In this document: positions 49,852 to 58,028 of the stretch, one piece after another
Layout: every line of letters starts with the position of its first letter
Numbering within the stretch: the first letter of the stretch is position 1
Assembly (NCBI GenBank): GCA_020634335.1
Contig: JACKBY010000005.1
Span: forward strand, 62,001-126,000
Source: Promineifilum sp.
Lineage (GTDB): Bacteria; Chloroflexota; Anaerolineae; Promineifilales; Promineifilaceae
DNA length: 64,000 nucleotides
Direction of reading: 5' to 3'
Program-made: the position numbers and the translations under genes
The notes under the pieces: model-generated
The model's database searches: none
What the model was told of the DNA's origin: nothing
Seen by the model: the letters and a program-made list of their open reading frames with translations, nothing else

Positions 49852-51456
49852 ATGGCAAGTTATGTGCCCCCGCTGCCGGAGGTGGAAGCGAGAACGCACC
49901 ACATCCTGATTAACATTTATCCGACAGCTCACACGACCGGAGATGTGTTGGCAGCCGTTCTCTTGATGCATTGTGCGTTGGAACAAGCCTTGAGCCACCA
50001 TGTAGGGGCGCTGAACCCGGAAGCCGACGATTTTTTGAGCAAGGTCGATGCCCTGCCGGTATATGACTGGCCGCAAGAAGTGCGCAACGAACTGGGTGAG
50101 CTGAACGACAGACGCTCCAATCTGGCTCACCCCACGCATGTCAATCACCGCTACGTCCTAGAAACGGCCGACGACTTTGTCGAATTCCTCCAAACAAATT
50201 GGGCGCAATTGTTCTCCCCATGGACAAGTCCGCCGAATGTGGTCCGGCCGACAGTCAGCTCGGGGGAGGCCACCGAGTACACCAAGGATGTGGCCGCCAG
50301 GTTGCGCAGCATACTGACCATTGAATATGCCGGCGCGGTCACGCAGGGCGATATGCTGGCCGCCCTCCTACTGCTGCACAAGTCGACGGAAGAGTACATG
50401 GAAAGCCGAATACCACGCCCACCGGCGGGGGTCAAGTGCGATTTCAGGACTAAGGCGGCGCAAGTATTTTCCGAACGGCAGCAAGAATTGGTAGATATCC
50501 ACAAGCAGCGCAGCCAGTATGCCCACCCCGTCGCTTACGATGAAGGGCAAATCGCCCGCACGGGGTATGGGTTGGCCCGCTTCGTGGCCGATAACTGGAA
50601 TGTGATGGGAGATGGTCAACGTCTCGAAGTGACCCATCCTCTCCTGGCGCTCCGCTACGCCACGCCCACCTCCACGCCACAACAGGTTCCCGTCGCGCCC
50701 GCGCATCAGATAGCGGCCGTACCACCGCCGCCACCACGCCATCGCTTTGAATGGAACCTCTTCCTAAGCACGCTGCTTTACGGCGGCCTGGCCCTTTGGT
50801 TCACCGGCATCACCCGGGCACTTTGGGCCTTTCCACCACTAAATGGCGTCAGACCGGCGTATTTTAGCCTGGCGTTGGCGATTATATGCGCTCTGCTAAT
50901 GTTGTGGAGGGCAACAAGCTTCGTTCGCAAATCCGGCTTGTTACGGGCGTCACTGGCAGTTCTGGGGTTATTGGGCCTCATCATTTTCGTTGGAATCGTC
51001 CGCGGCTGGCCGCCCGTGGGCATCTTGAGCGGCGAATGGGCCGGGCGAAACATGGCGCACTACATTGAGCAAGTGTCGGGCGTGAATGCGCCGGCAGCCC
51101 CGGCTGCTCCTGCTTCTGCCCCGGTCATTATACAGCCGACGGCGCAGCCTCAAGAGGTTGTGGCCACCCCGGCGGCTCCCGTTGAAGAGGCCGGCACGCC
51201 CGGGTTTCAACCGTCGGCCATTGAGCGGACAGAAATCGGCGTCGGGGCGCAAGTCCGGGTCACCACCGCGGGCAACAATCTCAACGGCCGCTCGCAACCC
51301 GGCATCGCAAGCGAGTTGGTCGTCTCGTTCCCTAATGGAGCGACGCTGGAGGTGCTGGACGGCCCACGCACGGCCGACGGGTACACGTGGTGGTTGGTGA
51401 GTGGCGAGGCAGGCGAGGGATGGAGCGCGGGAGATTTTTTGACGCTGGTGGAATAG
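49852..51456 (+). CDS. Tandem HEPN-like, membrane-anchored SH3b protein
   Basis: This is a 534-residue protein. Two related helical halves (about 25-125 and 160-255) each start GDxLAAxLLxH and end with an Arg-x4-His motif followed by Pro: RSNLAHP (R88/H93) and RSQYAHP (R220/H225). R-x4-6-H is the catalytic signature of HEPN RNases. Three membrane segments follow (about 303-326, 338-354, 363-383). A Pro/Ala linker and a C-terminal SH3b domain (VTTAGNNLNGRSQPGIASELV, about 468-534) come after. AGGAGAG lies upstream. HEPN assignment is from motif and layout only; a non-catalytic helical bundle is possible. Confidence 0.55.
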   Translation: MASYVPPLPEVEARTHHILINIYPTAHTTGDVLAAVLLMHCALEQALSHHVGALNPEADDFLSKVDALPVYDWPQEVRNELGELNDRRSNLAHPTHVNHRYVLETADDFVEFLQTNWAQLFSPWTSPPNVVRPTVSSGEATEYTKDVAARLRSILTIEYAGAVTQGDMLAALLLLHKSTEEYMESRIPRPPAGVKCDFRTKAAQVFSERQQELVDIHKQRSQYAHPVAYDEGQIARTGYGLARFVADNWNVMGDGQRLEVTHPLLALRYATPTSTPQQVPVAPAHQIAAVPPPPPRHRFEWNLFLSTLLYGGLALWFTGITRALWAFPPLNGVRPAYFSLALAIICALLMLWRATSFVRKSGLLRASLAVLGLLGLIIFVGIVRGWPPVGILSGEWAGRNMAHYIEQVSGVNAPAAPAAPASAPVIIQPTAQPQEVVATPAAPVEEAGTPGFQPSAIERTEIGVGAQVRVTTAGNNLNGRSQPGIASELVVSFPNGATLEVLDGPRTADGYTWWLVSGEAGEGWSAGDFLTLVE

Positions 51457-51524
51457 TCGTAACATCCCGGCCGGATTATCCGGCAACACACTTTGTCCAA
51501 TATATTCTCGACCATTCCATTTGC

Positions 51525-51563
51525 CTCCTCCCCCAATCGGTGTAATCTGGGCAATCAGTGGCA
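51525..51563. repeat. Family B repeat containing a start codon
   Basis: GGTGTAATCTGGGCAATCAG leads into GTGG. The GTG at 51558 that starts the paralogue 2 gene is the last unit of the repeat. Confidence 0.55.
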
Positions 51564-52712
51564 ACTTCTCCTTCCGACTCATTCGTCTTGCTCCTCGTCA
51601 TCGCCGCCCGGCTGCTAATTCCCCTGCTCATCCCGGCCTACCCGCTGCCGGGCATCATCGCCGCTTTGGTACTCGATGCCGTCGACCAGACGCTCTTCCA
51701 GACCTTCACCCACCTGCCGCTGGACGGCTATCAGAGCTACGACAAGGCGCTGGATATCTACTACCTGTCCATCGCCTACATCTCCACCCTGCGCAACTGG
51801 ACCAATCACTTCGCCTTCCAGGTCGGCCGCTTCCTGTTCTACTACCGGCTGGCCGGCGTGGCCCTGTTCGAGCTAAGCGGCTGGCGCGTGCTGCTGTTTA
51901 TTTTTCCCAACACGTTTGAGTATTTCTTCATCTGGTACGAAACAGTCGTCCTGTGGCGAAATCCGCGCCGGCTGCCGCGCGCCGCCGTCGTCGGCGCAGC
52001 GGCCACCATCTGGCTGATCATCAAGCTGCCGCAGGAATTCTGGCTCCACATTGCCCGCCTCGACCTGACCGATGTGCTGAAGACGGCCCTGTTCGGCGCG
52101 CCGCCGGAGACGACCTGGGGCGTGCTGTTCCAGGCGCTGCCGGGGGTGTTCATCGGCGCGGTCGTGGCTTCCGTGGCCCTCATCGGCGGGCTGGCCTGGC
52201 TGGCCGGGCGGCGGCTGCCCCGGCCCGAAAGCTCGTTGTCGGCCGAGGCGCGCCTCCGATCGCTGGGCGGCGAGCGGCTGCGGGCGGCCCGGGTCGGCTG
52301 GGCGGCCCGTGTCTTCGACCGCGACCTGGTGGAGAAAGTCGGCCTTGTATCGCTGCTGGTAGTCATCTTTGCCCAGGCGCTGCCCGGCGGGGCGGCCATC
52401 TCCCCCCTGCCGATGGCTGTGGCCGCGGCGTTGGTCATCATCCTTAACACGGGCGTCAGCCACTGGCTGGCCCGGCGCGGCGTCGGCTGGCGCAACGCCC
52501 TGGGCCAGTTTATCGTCATGACCGCCGCCAATCTGACCATCGCCGCCGCTTTCCAGGTGCTCCCCGGCGCGCGCGACCTCGACGACGCGGCCGTGGCCTT
52601 CTTCGTCCTGCTGCTCAGCCTCATCGTGACCTTGTTCGACCGCTTCACCGAGATTCACATGGCGCGCTTTCATCGAGGCGGAGAATCCACAGATGAAAGA
52701 GTCCGCCTGTAG
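51558..52712 (+). CDS. Polytopic membrane protein, paralogue 2
   Basis: The 384-residue paralogue of the protein at 47027-48154 shares RLLIPLLIPAYPLPGIIAALVLDA, HLPLDGYQSYDKALDIYYLSIAYI and FPNTFEYFFIWYE. The only start that fits the paralogue's N-terminus is GTG 51558, which lies in a repeat and has no Shine-Dalgarno. The central cytosolic loop differs from copy 1. The tail (RGGESTDERVRL) after the last helix is encoded by GGAGAATCCACAGATGAAAG, a family B-like sequence. Function unknown. Confidence 0.6.
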   Translation: MATSPSDSFVLLLVIAARLLIPLLIPAYPLPGIIAALVLDAVDQTLFQTFTHLPLDGYQSYDKALDIYYLSIAYISTLRNWTNHFAFQVGRFLFYYRLAGVALFELSGWRVLLFIFPNTFEYFFIWYETVVLWRNPRRLPRAAVVGAAATIWLIIKLPQEFWLHIARLDLTDVLKTALFGAPPETTWGVLFQALPGVFIGAVVASVALIGGLAWLAGRRLPRPESSLSAEARLRSLGGERLRAARVGWAARVFDRDLVEKVGLVSLLVVIFAQALPGGAAISPLPMAVAAALVIILNTGVSHWLARRGVGWRNALGQFIVMTAANLTIAAAFQVLPGARDLDDAAVAFFVLLLSLIVTLFDRFTEIHMARFHRGGESTDERVRL

Positions 52713-52772
52713 CGCAAGCTGTCCAGCTTGGGAGCCGCCGCCGAGGGGCAACCTGGACAGGTGGCGCTACAC
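52706..52772. repeat. Family D inverted repeat
   Basis: CTGTAGCGCAAGCTGTCCAG faces CAACCTGGACAGGTGGCGCT, a well-paired copy that also carries the stop of the preceding gene. Confidence 0.7.
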
Positions 52773-52831
52773 TTGCTTGATAACCGGAAGTTTGCCATGA
52801 TCAACGGCTCAGGCATCAACAACCCAACGAC

Positions 52832-52856
52832 TTAATTATGCCCAGCTCATAATTAA
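52832..52856. promoter_or_regulatory. AT-rich palindrome TTAATTATG/CATAATTAA
   Basis: Perfect 9-bp arms around CCCAGCT, about 33 bases before the rpiB start. A degenerate copy with the same AGCTCATAAT core is at 60804-60833. It may be an operator or a short terminator. Confidence 0.45.
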
Positions 52857-52888
52857 ATCATCGAATGTTAAAAAATGGAGCAACGCTC

Positions 52889-53368
52889 GTGAGAATCGCC
52901 ATCGGCTCAGACGAACAAACCCACCTGACCGCCGCCGTCGTGGGCGAACTGCGGCGGCGCGGCCACAGCCTGCTTCCCTTCGGCCCGCTGGCGGCCGATC
53001 TGACCGGCATTCCCCAACCTGTCACGCCGGAAGATCAATGGCCGGCCGTCGCCCGCGCCGTGGCCGAGGCCGTGGCCGCGGGGCAGACCGACGAGGGCAT
53101 CCTCTTCTGCTGGACGGGCACCGGCGTCAGCATAGCCGCCAACAAGATTCCCGGCATTCGCGCCGCCCTGTGCGACGACGCCGAGACGGCCCGCGGCGCG
53201 CGCCTGTGGAACAACGCCAACGTCCTGTGCCTCTCCCTGCGCCGCGCCAGCAAAGCCGTCGCCCAGGAGATTCTGGACGCCTGGTTCGATACTTCGTTCA
53301 TCCCCAACCAAGCCGACAATGCGTGTCTGGCACAGTTGGAGGCGATTGAGAAGGTTTATGCCAAGTAG
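52889..53368 (+). CDS. RpiB/LacAB-family sugar-phosphate isomerase
   Basis: This is a 159-residue protein. RIAIGSDEQTHLTAAVVGELRRRGH is the family opening (Asp near residue 8), and DEGILFCWTGTGVSIAANKIPGIRAALCDDAETARGARLWNNANVLCLS is the conserved active-site block, with Cys in FCWTGTG. It interconverts ribose/ribulose-5-phosphate or galactose/tagatose-6-phosphate. The classical His after GSD is replaced (GSDEQTH). GTG 52889 is chosen because GGAG precedes it and the protein then starts at the usual place; ATG 52865 has no ribosome site. Confidence 0.82.
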   Translation: MRIAIGSDEQTHLTAAVVGELRRRGHSLLPFGPLAADLTGIPQPVTPEDQWPAVARAVAEAVAAGQTDEGILFCWTGTGVSIAANKIPGIRAALCDDAETARGARLWNNANVLCLSLRRASKAVAQEILDAWFDTSFIPNQADNACLAQLEAIEKVYAK

Positions 53369-53384
53369 AGAACCGTCCCGATGC

Positions 53385-53420
53385 CCCTGAAAAATCTGTA
53401 CCATCTGTAAAATCTGTGGA
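53385..53420. repeat. Family B repeat
   Basis: AAAATCTGTACCATCTGTAA followed by AATCTGTGG, between rpiB and the channel gene. Confidence 0.6.
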
Positions 53421-53440
53421 CGCTCCCCAAGAGAAAACCC

Positions 53441-54199
53441 ATGCCCCCACCCACCCAATTCACCGTCCCCCTCTACTTTGAATACCTCGCCATCCTGCTG
53501 TGGGCCACGTCGGGAGCCATCGTCGGCTGGCGCAAGGGCTATGACCTGATTGGCGTCTTCGTCGTCGCCTTCGTGTCCTCGTTCGGCGGCGGGCTGCTGC
53601 GCGATGGCCTGTTTCTGCAACGGCTGCCGGTCGTGCTGACCGACTCCAACTACTATCTGCTCATGCTGGCCGCGGTCGTGGGGGTAATGCTCGTCGGCCG
53701 CCGCATCAACCGCGACCGCCTGCTGCCCCGGATCGTCTCCCTGATCGACGCCCTAGGCGTGCCCATGTTCGTCATCATCGGCGCGGAGTTGGGCCGCGCT
53801 CGCGCGCTGGAGCTGCCGGCCGTCCTCGTCGTCGCCACCGTCTCCGGCGTCGGCGGTGGCTTGCTGCGCGACCTGCTGGTGGGCGACACGCCCGAATTGC
53901 TGCGGCCGGGGCAATACAACACGCTGCTGGTCGTCATCGCCGCCGCCCTCTACATGACGGTGGCCTACGGCCTGGGCTACGACCGCCTGATCACGGCCTG
54001 GGGCGTCATCATTGCCTTTTTCCTGGCCCGGCTGCTGATCATCCGCTTCAACTGGCGCTCGCGGCCGGTCAGCGAGTTCGAGATGCGCCACGTGCTGGAG
54101 GGCGTCACCGGTTGGATTCCGGGCTGGAAGAAGCCGAACAGCGATGAGATGGTGCTCAGGGACGACGCCACGGACTACGAACTGCGCGAGACGAAGTAA
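53441..54199 (+). CDS. TRIC/YicG-type cation channel family protein
   Basis: This is a 252-residue membrane protein with seven segments made of two repeats. Each repeat holds a Gly-rich box before helix 2: SSFGGGLLRDGL (about 46-57) and SGVGGGLLRDLL (about 135-146). This duplicated GGGLLRD is typical of the UPF0126/TRIC family of trimeric cation channels. A charged C-terminal tail follows the last helix. The physiological role in bacteria is unclear, possibly K+ or amino-acid movement. It may be cotranscribed with rpiB. Confidence 0.87.
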   Translation: MPPPTQFTVPLYFEYLAILLWATSGAIVGWRKGYDLIGVFVVAFVSSFGGGLLRDGLFLQRLPVVLTDSNYYLLMLAAVVGVMLVGRRINRDRLLPRIVSLIDALGVPMFVIIGAELGRARALELPAVLVVATVSGVGGGLLRDLLVGDTPELLRPGQYNTLLVVIAAALYMTVAYGLGYDRLITAWGVIIAFFLARLLIIRFNWRSRPVSEFEMRHVLEGVTGWIPGWKKPNSDEMVLRDDATDYELRETK

Positions 54200-54291
54200 C
54201 CGACCAGGAAGAAAACGGGTGACGCGATGACGCCGGGACGCAGAGCATCATAGTGCCCTGGCCTCATCACGCCCAGTCGCTCAATTTCGCC

Positions 54292-55257
54292 TCACTCCAC
54301 AATCACCCGCAGCACGACATCATTGCGCCACCCGGCGATCGTGATGGTCGTTTGGCCCGGCGACGCGGCCAGGAAGAAAGGCACACGCGGCTCCAGCACC
54401 CCGTCGGCCGTATAGAAGATGTCACGCATAAGGTCGGCATCTGAGCGCGCCCGCACGTGGAGCAACTCACCCACGCGCAGAGTGGCGGCCTCGGCCGACG
54501 CCTGCACCAGTCCGTCGGTGTCGAGCCAATATTCGACCACCACGGCCACCGGCGCGTTGGCATCGGCGCGGTCGCAGCCCAGGCCGCCATCGGCCAGACG
54601 GCACTCCAGCAGCCCACCCATCCCGTCTAGAAAGAGCAACCGGCCGTCCTGAATGACCGGCCACCAGGCATAGACGCCCGGCTGATCGGCCGCGGCCATC
54701 CCGCCGGTCGAGGCGATCTCCGTCAGAAAGCCCAGGCCCTGATAGCCGAACACGTGCCAGTTGGCCGCCTTGTGGGGACATTCATTCCACAGGAACAGTT
54801 GCCGCAGGGCCCCCCGTTCCAGGTCGACGACCTCAAAGGTTGGCCGGAAGCCGCAGGGGTTGTAGGCCGTATTGGGTTCAGCGCCGAAATGGGCGACGCG
54901 CCGCCAGGATTCCGCGGGCGGCACATATTCGAAGACGTCGATGGCCCCCGTCAGCGGCCGGCCCCCCTCCTGCCAGTCGAGGATGGTCTCGGCCGTGCCG
55001 TTGCCGTCCAGGTCGGCCGTCGCCAAGGCCAGCACCTCTTTATCGCGGCCGATGGTTTCGCGGACCAGCCGCTTTTCGTCCAGATAGGGCGCGTCGGATG
55101 GCCCATCTGCGTCGGGGGAGCGGGCAAAGCGGCCGTCGCCGACGAGGTAGGCCAGCACCAACCCGCCGATGATGGTCACGATCAATCCGCCCAGCAGCGT
55201 GGAGCAAGAGAGGGGGCCGGGGGTGCCGGGCCGGTTCATGCTGTCCTTGGTGCTCAT
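54292..55257 (-). CDS. Membrane-anchored extracytoplasmic protein of unknown function
   Basis: This is a 321-residue protein with one N-terminal membrane segment (about 18-41, LLGGLIVTIIGGLVLAYLV) and a soluble domain. ALATADLDGNGTAETILDW resembles an FG-GAP/VCBS-like calcium loop (DxDxNGxxE). Four or more Cys residues lie in the rest. No enzyme motif is seen. A second in-frame ATG at 55239 has AAGGA before it and could be the real start. The upstream neighbour on the same strand is an MBL hydrolase. Confidence 0.55.
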   Translation of the reverse strand: MSTKDSMNRPGTPGPLSCSTLLGGLIVTIIGGLVLAYLVGDGRFARSPDADGPSDAPYLDEKRLVRETIGRDKEVLALATADLDGNGTAETILDWQEGGRPLTGAIDVFEYVPPAESWRRVAHFGAEPNTAYNPCGFRPTFEVVDLERGALRQLFLWNECPHKAANWHVFGYQGLGFLTEIASTGGMAAADQPGVYAWWPVIQDGRLLFLDGMGGLLECRLADGGLGCDRADANAPVAVVVEYWLDTDGLVQASAEAATLRVGELLHVRARSDADLMRDIFYTADGVLEPRVPFFLAASPGQTTITIAGWRNDVVLRVIVE

Positions 55258-55296
55258 AGCGGGGGTAGAAGATGTTTGTTTGGCCGGACGGTGGTT

Positions 55297-55325
55297 CTTG
55301 CCGGATAAGAATCCGGCGTTGCAGG
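55297..55325. repeat. Family C repeat, half copy
   Basis: TTGCCGGATAAGAATCCGGC followed by GTTGCAGG, upstream of the anchored protein gene. Confidence 0.6.
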
Positions 55326-55347
55326 GGGTAGCCCAAGCCAAGGGGCG

Positions 55348-56298
55348 CTATCCGCCCCGCTTCCGCAAGTACCGCAGAATCCCGTCCACCGACATGAAAA
55401 GCGGGTTCGCCAGTTCGTAGCTCTCGATGGCCGTGGGCGAGAGGCGCAGGGCGGCCGCCCGCTCGCGGTTCCAGGCCACGTAGTCGTCGAGCAACTGGGA
55501 CCTGACCGGGGGGGCGATGGGCTGCTGGAGCGCGCCCCCGGCTGGCCCCCCAGTCAGGTCTTCGACCCGCTGGGCCACGAAGGCCACGGCGTCGATCATC
55601 AGCGCGCGCAGTTCGGCCAGGTGGCCGTGGATGTCGCTGATGGGGCCGAAGTGGGTGGGGTAGAACGTTGGCGCGCCGGCCGCTTCCAGCCGTTCGAGCG
55701 TCGCCAGCCACGTTTCCAGATGGAATTCGGGCGGCGGGGCGGGCAGATCGACGACTTCGATGTGGGGCAGGCACACGCCGGCGGCGTCGCCGGTGAAGGC
55801 GATTCGGCCGCCCGGGCCGTCGCCAAGCAGGTAGGTGTGATGGTGGTAGGCGTGGCCGGGCGTGTCCAGGGCGGTGAAGGTCAGGCCGCCGGCTTCCACG
55901 ATGTCGCCGTCATACAGCGCGGTCACCCGTTCGGCCGGGGCGGGCAGGATGTCGCCCCACAGGGTTGCCATGCGGTCGCCGTAGATGCGCGTGGCGGAGG
56001 CCAACAGCTTGCCGGGGTCGATGAGGTGAGGCGCGCCGACGTGGTGGACGTAGAGCTGCGCCCCCTGTTGCGCCCACCAGCCGGCTGCTCCGGCATGGTC
56101 GAGATGAATGTGGGTCAGCAGGACGTGTTTGATGTCGGCGGGCCGGAAACCGCGGGCGGACAGGCCGTCGAGGATGGCCGGCAGGGTGGAGCCGGGGCCG
56201 GATTCGACCAGCACGGGGCCGTCGGGACCGATTAGCAGGTAGACGGCCGTTACCTGGGGCATGCCCTGGAAATGAGTATCGAGGATGTGGAGATTCAT
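55348..56298 (-). CDS. Metallo-beta-lactamase-fold hydrolase
   Basis: This is a 316-residue protein. THIHLDHAGAAGW (HxHxDH, about 62-67) is the metal motif. A third His comes from DTPGHAYHHHTYLL, the bridging Asp from AFTGDAAGV and a last His from YPTHFGPISDIHGHL. The layout, with a C-terminal helical extension of about 90 residues, matches glyoxalase-II-like or related thioesterase MBL proteins. The substrate is unknown. ATG 56298 is used. Confidence 0.85.
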   Translation of the reverse strand: MNLHILDTHFQGMPQVTAVYLLIGPDGPVLVESGPGSTLPAILDGLSARGFRPADIKHVLLTHIHLDHAGAAGWWAQQGAQLYVHHVGAPHLIDPGKLLASATRIYGDRMATLWGDILPAPAERVTALYDGDIVEAGGLTFTALDTPGHAYHHHTYLLGDGPGGRIAFTGDAAGVCLPHIEVVDLPAPPPEFHLETWLATLERLEAAGAPTFYPTHFGPISDIHGHLAELRALMIDAVAFVAQRVEDLTGGPAGGALQQPIAPPVRSQLLDDYVAWNRERAAALRLSPTAIESYELANPLFMSVDGILRYLRKRGG

Positions 56299-56346
56299 AG
56301 TCACGAATCATAACTTTATCCCGATTATGGGTGCAAACAATTTCCA

Positions 56347-56517
56347 GATACGAGATACGAGATTAGAGATACGAGTTAAGCAACGGGGCATTCATCACCT
56401 GTGTTGCCGGAGCCGGGTTGGGCGACCGTTGTGTTGACATAGGTTGCCTGCGGCTCATTGCATATGAAGCCGCCACACCGCTTCACTCGTATCTCGTATG
56501 TCGTATCTCGTATCTCA
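56347..56517. repeat. Family A arms enclosing the end of the 56376-58028 gene
   Basis: AGATACGAGATACGAGATTA (56347) and ACTCGTATCTCGTATGTCGT (56483) are complementary and 100 bases apart. The loop and part of the right arm are coding on the minus strand. Confidence 0.7.
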
Positions 56518-58028
56518 GCCTGCCAGAGCCACACGTCGCCGTAGCGCCAATATTTCTCGCCGTCGTGGCGCGCCAGGAAGGCCGTTTTGGCCGTGCTGTA
56601 GAAGCGGCGGGAGGGTGGGAGGGGTGACGAGTGACGTGTGACGAGTGACGAGTGACCGTCCTTCATTGACTGCTGCCCGCTGTCCACTGTCCATTGATCC
56701 ACTGACTTACTGCCTACTGACCTGCTGCCCACTGACTTGGGGTTCGCTAACCACTGACCACTGACATCTTGCTCTCCTGATCGCCGGCCGCCGGCCGCCT
56801 CTTCATTCGTCATTCGTAATTCGTCATTCGTCATTCGACGCTCGTCGTTGCCCGTCATCCCGTTATGGAACAGGTCGGCGAGCGCCCGGTTGAGGCGCTT
56901 TTGGCGGCCGCGCGGCAGGGTGGCGTGCGGGCCGATGTATTCGTTGGGCAGTTGCCAGGCCAGGTAGACCGCGCCGGGGCGGCCGTGGCGGCCTTGGGGG
57001 TCGCGCAGGCGGAAGAGGGCATGGCCGCGCTGCCAGGCGACTTCTTGCTGGTCGGCCGCGGCGGTCAGGGGGCCGACGGCGATGGCACTGCGGCGGCTGA
57101 CGCGGGCGCGGCGCTCGTAGTTGCGCTGGCTGTTGGGGGCCGCGCCGGATAGTTTACATAAGGTCGCCCGGGCGATGGGGCCGGGGGCGCGGCGTTGGCC
57201 GGTCAGCAGGTCGGTGCGGGTGCGGCCGCTGTGGAAGGCGGCGTAGAGGTGGGCGCGGGCCTGGCCGATGGTGCCGGTCAGGGCCGTGAGCGGCACGGCG
57301 ACGGGCGACCCGCCCAGACGCCGCACGCCCAACCCGGCGGCGACGCGAGCCGCCGACCCCAGCCGCAGCCATTCGGCTCCGTTGCGGCCGGTGTCGCGCT
57401 GCCAGTAGAGGCCGTCGCCGGCGCGCAGCAGGTTGGCGAGCTGGCGGCGGCCACAGATGTGCCAGGGGGAGCCGCCGGTGGTCAGCAGGCGGACGGCTTC
57501 GGTCGTGGCGATTCGGCCGGTACCGGCGTCGTCGGCGTGGCGCAGCAACAGCCAGACGCGCCCGGCGGCAGCCGTCTTGCTGCGCAACATGGCCAGGGCG
57601 ACGTCGGGGTAAACCTTGATGAGTGACGAGTGACGAGTGACGAGTGACGAATGGGGAGGGCTTTGTTCCTTTTGAACTCGTGGTTCGCCATTGGTAGTTC
57701 GTAATTCGTCACTCGTCGCTCGGTGTTCTTCCCACCATGTGGGGGCGGCGGTGGTGGTTTGGTGGGCGCGGCGCTGGGCGGCGGCCCGCAGGTGGCGGGT
57801 AAGGGTGTCGCTGTGGCGGCCGGCGCCCCTGTCGCCAACGTCTGTGGCCTGGATGGTCGCAGGGGTGGGGCAGCCGGGGGAGGCGCTGGCCGATAAATGC
57901 GTATTCGTCTTCCGGCTGTCTGGGCCCCATCGGCTCGCCTCCCTCGGCTCGCGGCCGCGGGTCTGCGCGCCGTGGAGTCGGCGCAGGTCGTTCAATTTCT
58001 CCTGGGCGGCCCGGACGGCTTCGCTCAT
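56376..58028 (-). CDS. Unidentified winged-helix-like protein riddled with repeat-derived segments
   Basis: This is a 550-residue frame. The N-terminal quarter is Arg/Ala-rich. About residues 145-240 (VYPDVALAMLRSKTAAAG, LLLRHADDAGTGRIATTEAV, GRRQLANLLRAGDGLYW) look like a helix-turn-helix/winged-helix unit and could bind DNA. Four segments derive from intergenic repeats: about 103-137 (DELRTTNGEPRVQKEQ, HSSLVTRHSSL), about 392-410 (NDERRMTNDELRMTNEE), about 420-470 (SVGSRSVGSKSVDQ, then HSSLVTRHSS) and about 508-515 (EIRDTTYEIRV). The unbroken frame suggests the protein is still made. Location beside an ATPase and small RNA hints at a mobile-element regulator or replication protein, but that is inference. 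Confidence 0.5.
   Translation of the reverse strand: MSEAVRAAQEKLNDLRRLHGAQTRGREPREASRWGPDSRKTNTHLSASASPGCPTPATIQATDVGDRGAGRHSDTLTRHLRAAAQRRAHQTTTAAPTWWEEHRATSDELRTTNGEPRVQKEQSPPHSSLVTRHSSLIKVYPDVALAMLRSKTAAAGRVWLLLRHADDAGTGRIATTEAVRLLTTGGSPWHICGRRQLANLLRAGDGLYWQRDTGRNGAEWLRLGSAARVAAGLGVRRLGGSPVAVPLTALTGTIGQARAHLYAAFHSGRTRTDLLTGQRRAPGPIARATLCKLSGAAPNSQRNYERRARVSRRSAIAVGPLTAAADQQEVAWQRGHALFRLRDPQGRHGRPGAVYLAWQLPNEYIGPHATLPRGRQKRLNRALADLFHNGMTGNDERRMTNDELRMTNEEAAGGRRSGEQDVSGQWLANPKSVGSRSVGSKSVDQWTVDSGQQSMKDGHSSLVTRHSSPLPPSRRFYSTAKTAFLARHDGEKYWRYGDVWLWQAEIRDTTYEIRVKRCGGFICNEPQATYVNTTVAQPGSGNTGDECPVA
56624..56857. repeat. Nested composite: family A arms around family E units
   Basis: GTGACGAGTGACGTGTGACG and CTTCATTCGTCATTCGTAAT form the outer arms. 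Between them lie CACTGTCCATTGATCCACTG-type family E units (56665-56770). All of it is translated in the 56376-58028 gene. Confidence 0.72.
57619..57722. repeat. Family A hairpin inside the 56376-58028 gene
   Basis: GAGTGACGAGTGACGAGTGA (left) and TAATTCGTCACTCGTCGCTC (right) are complementary across GGGAGGGCTTTGTTCC. Confidence 0.75.
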
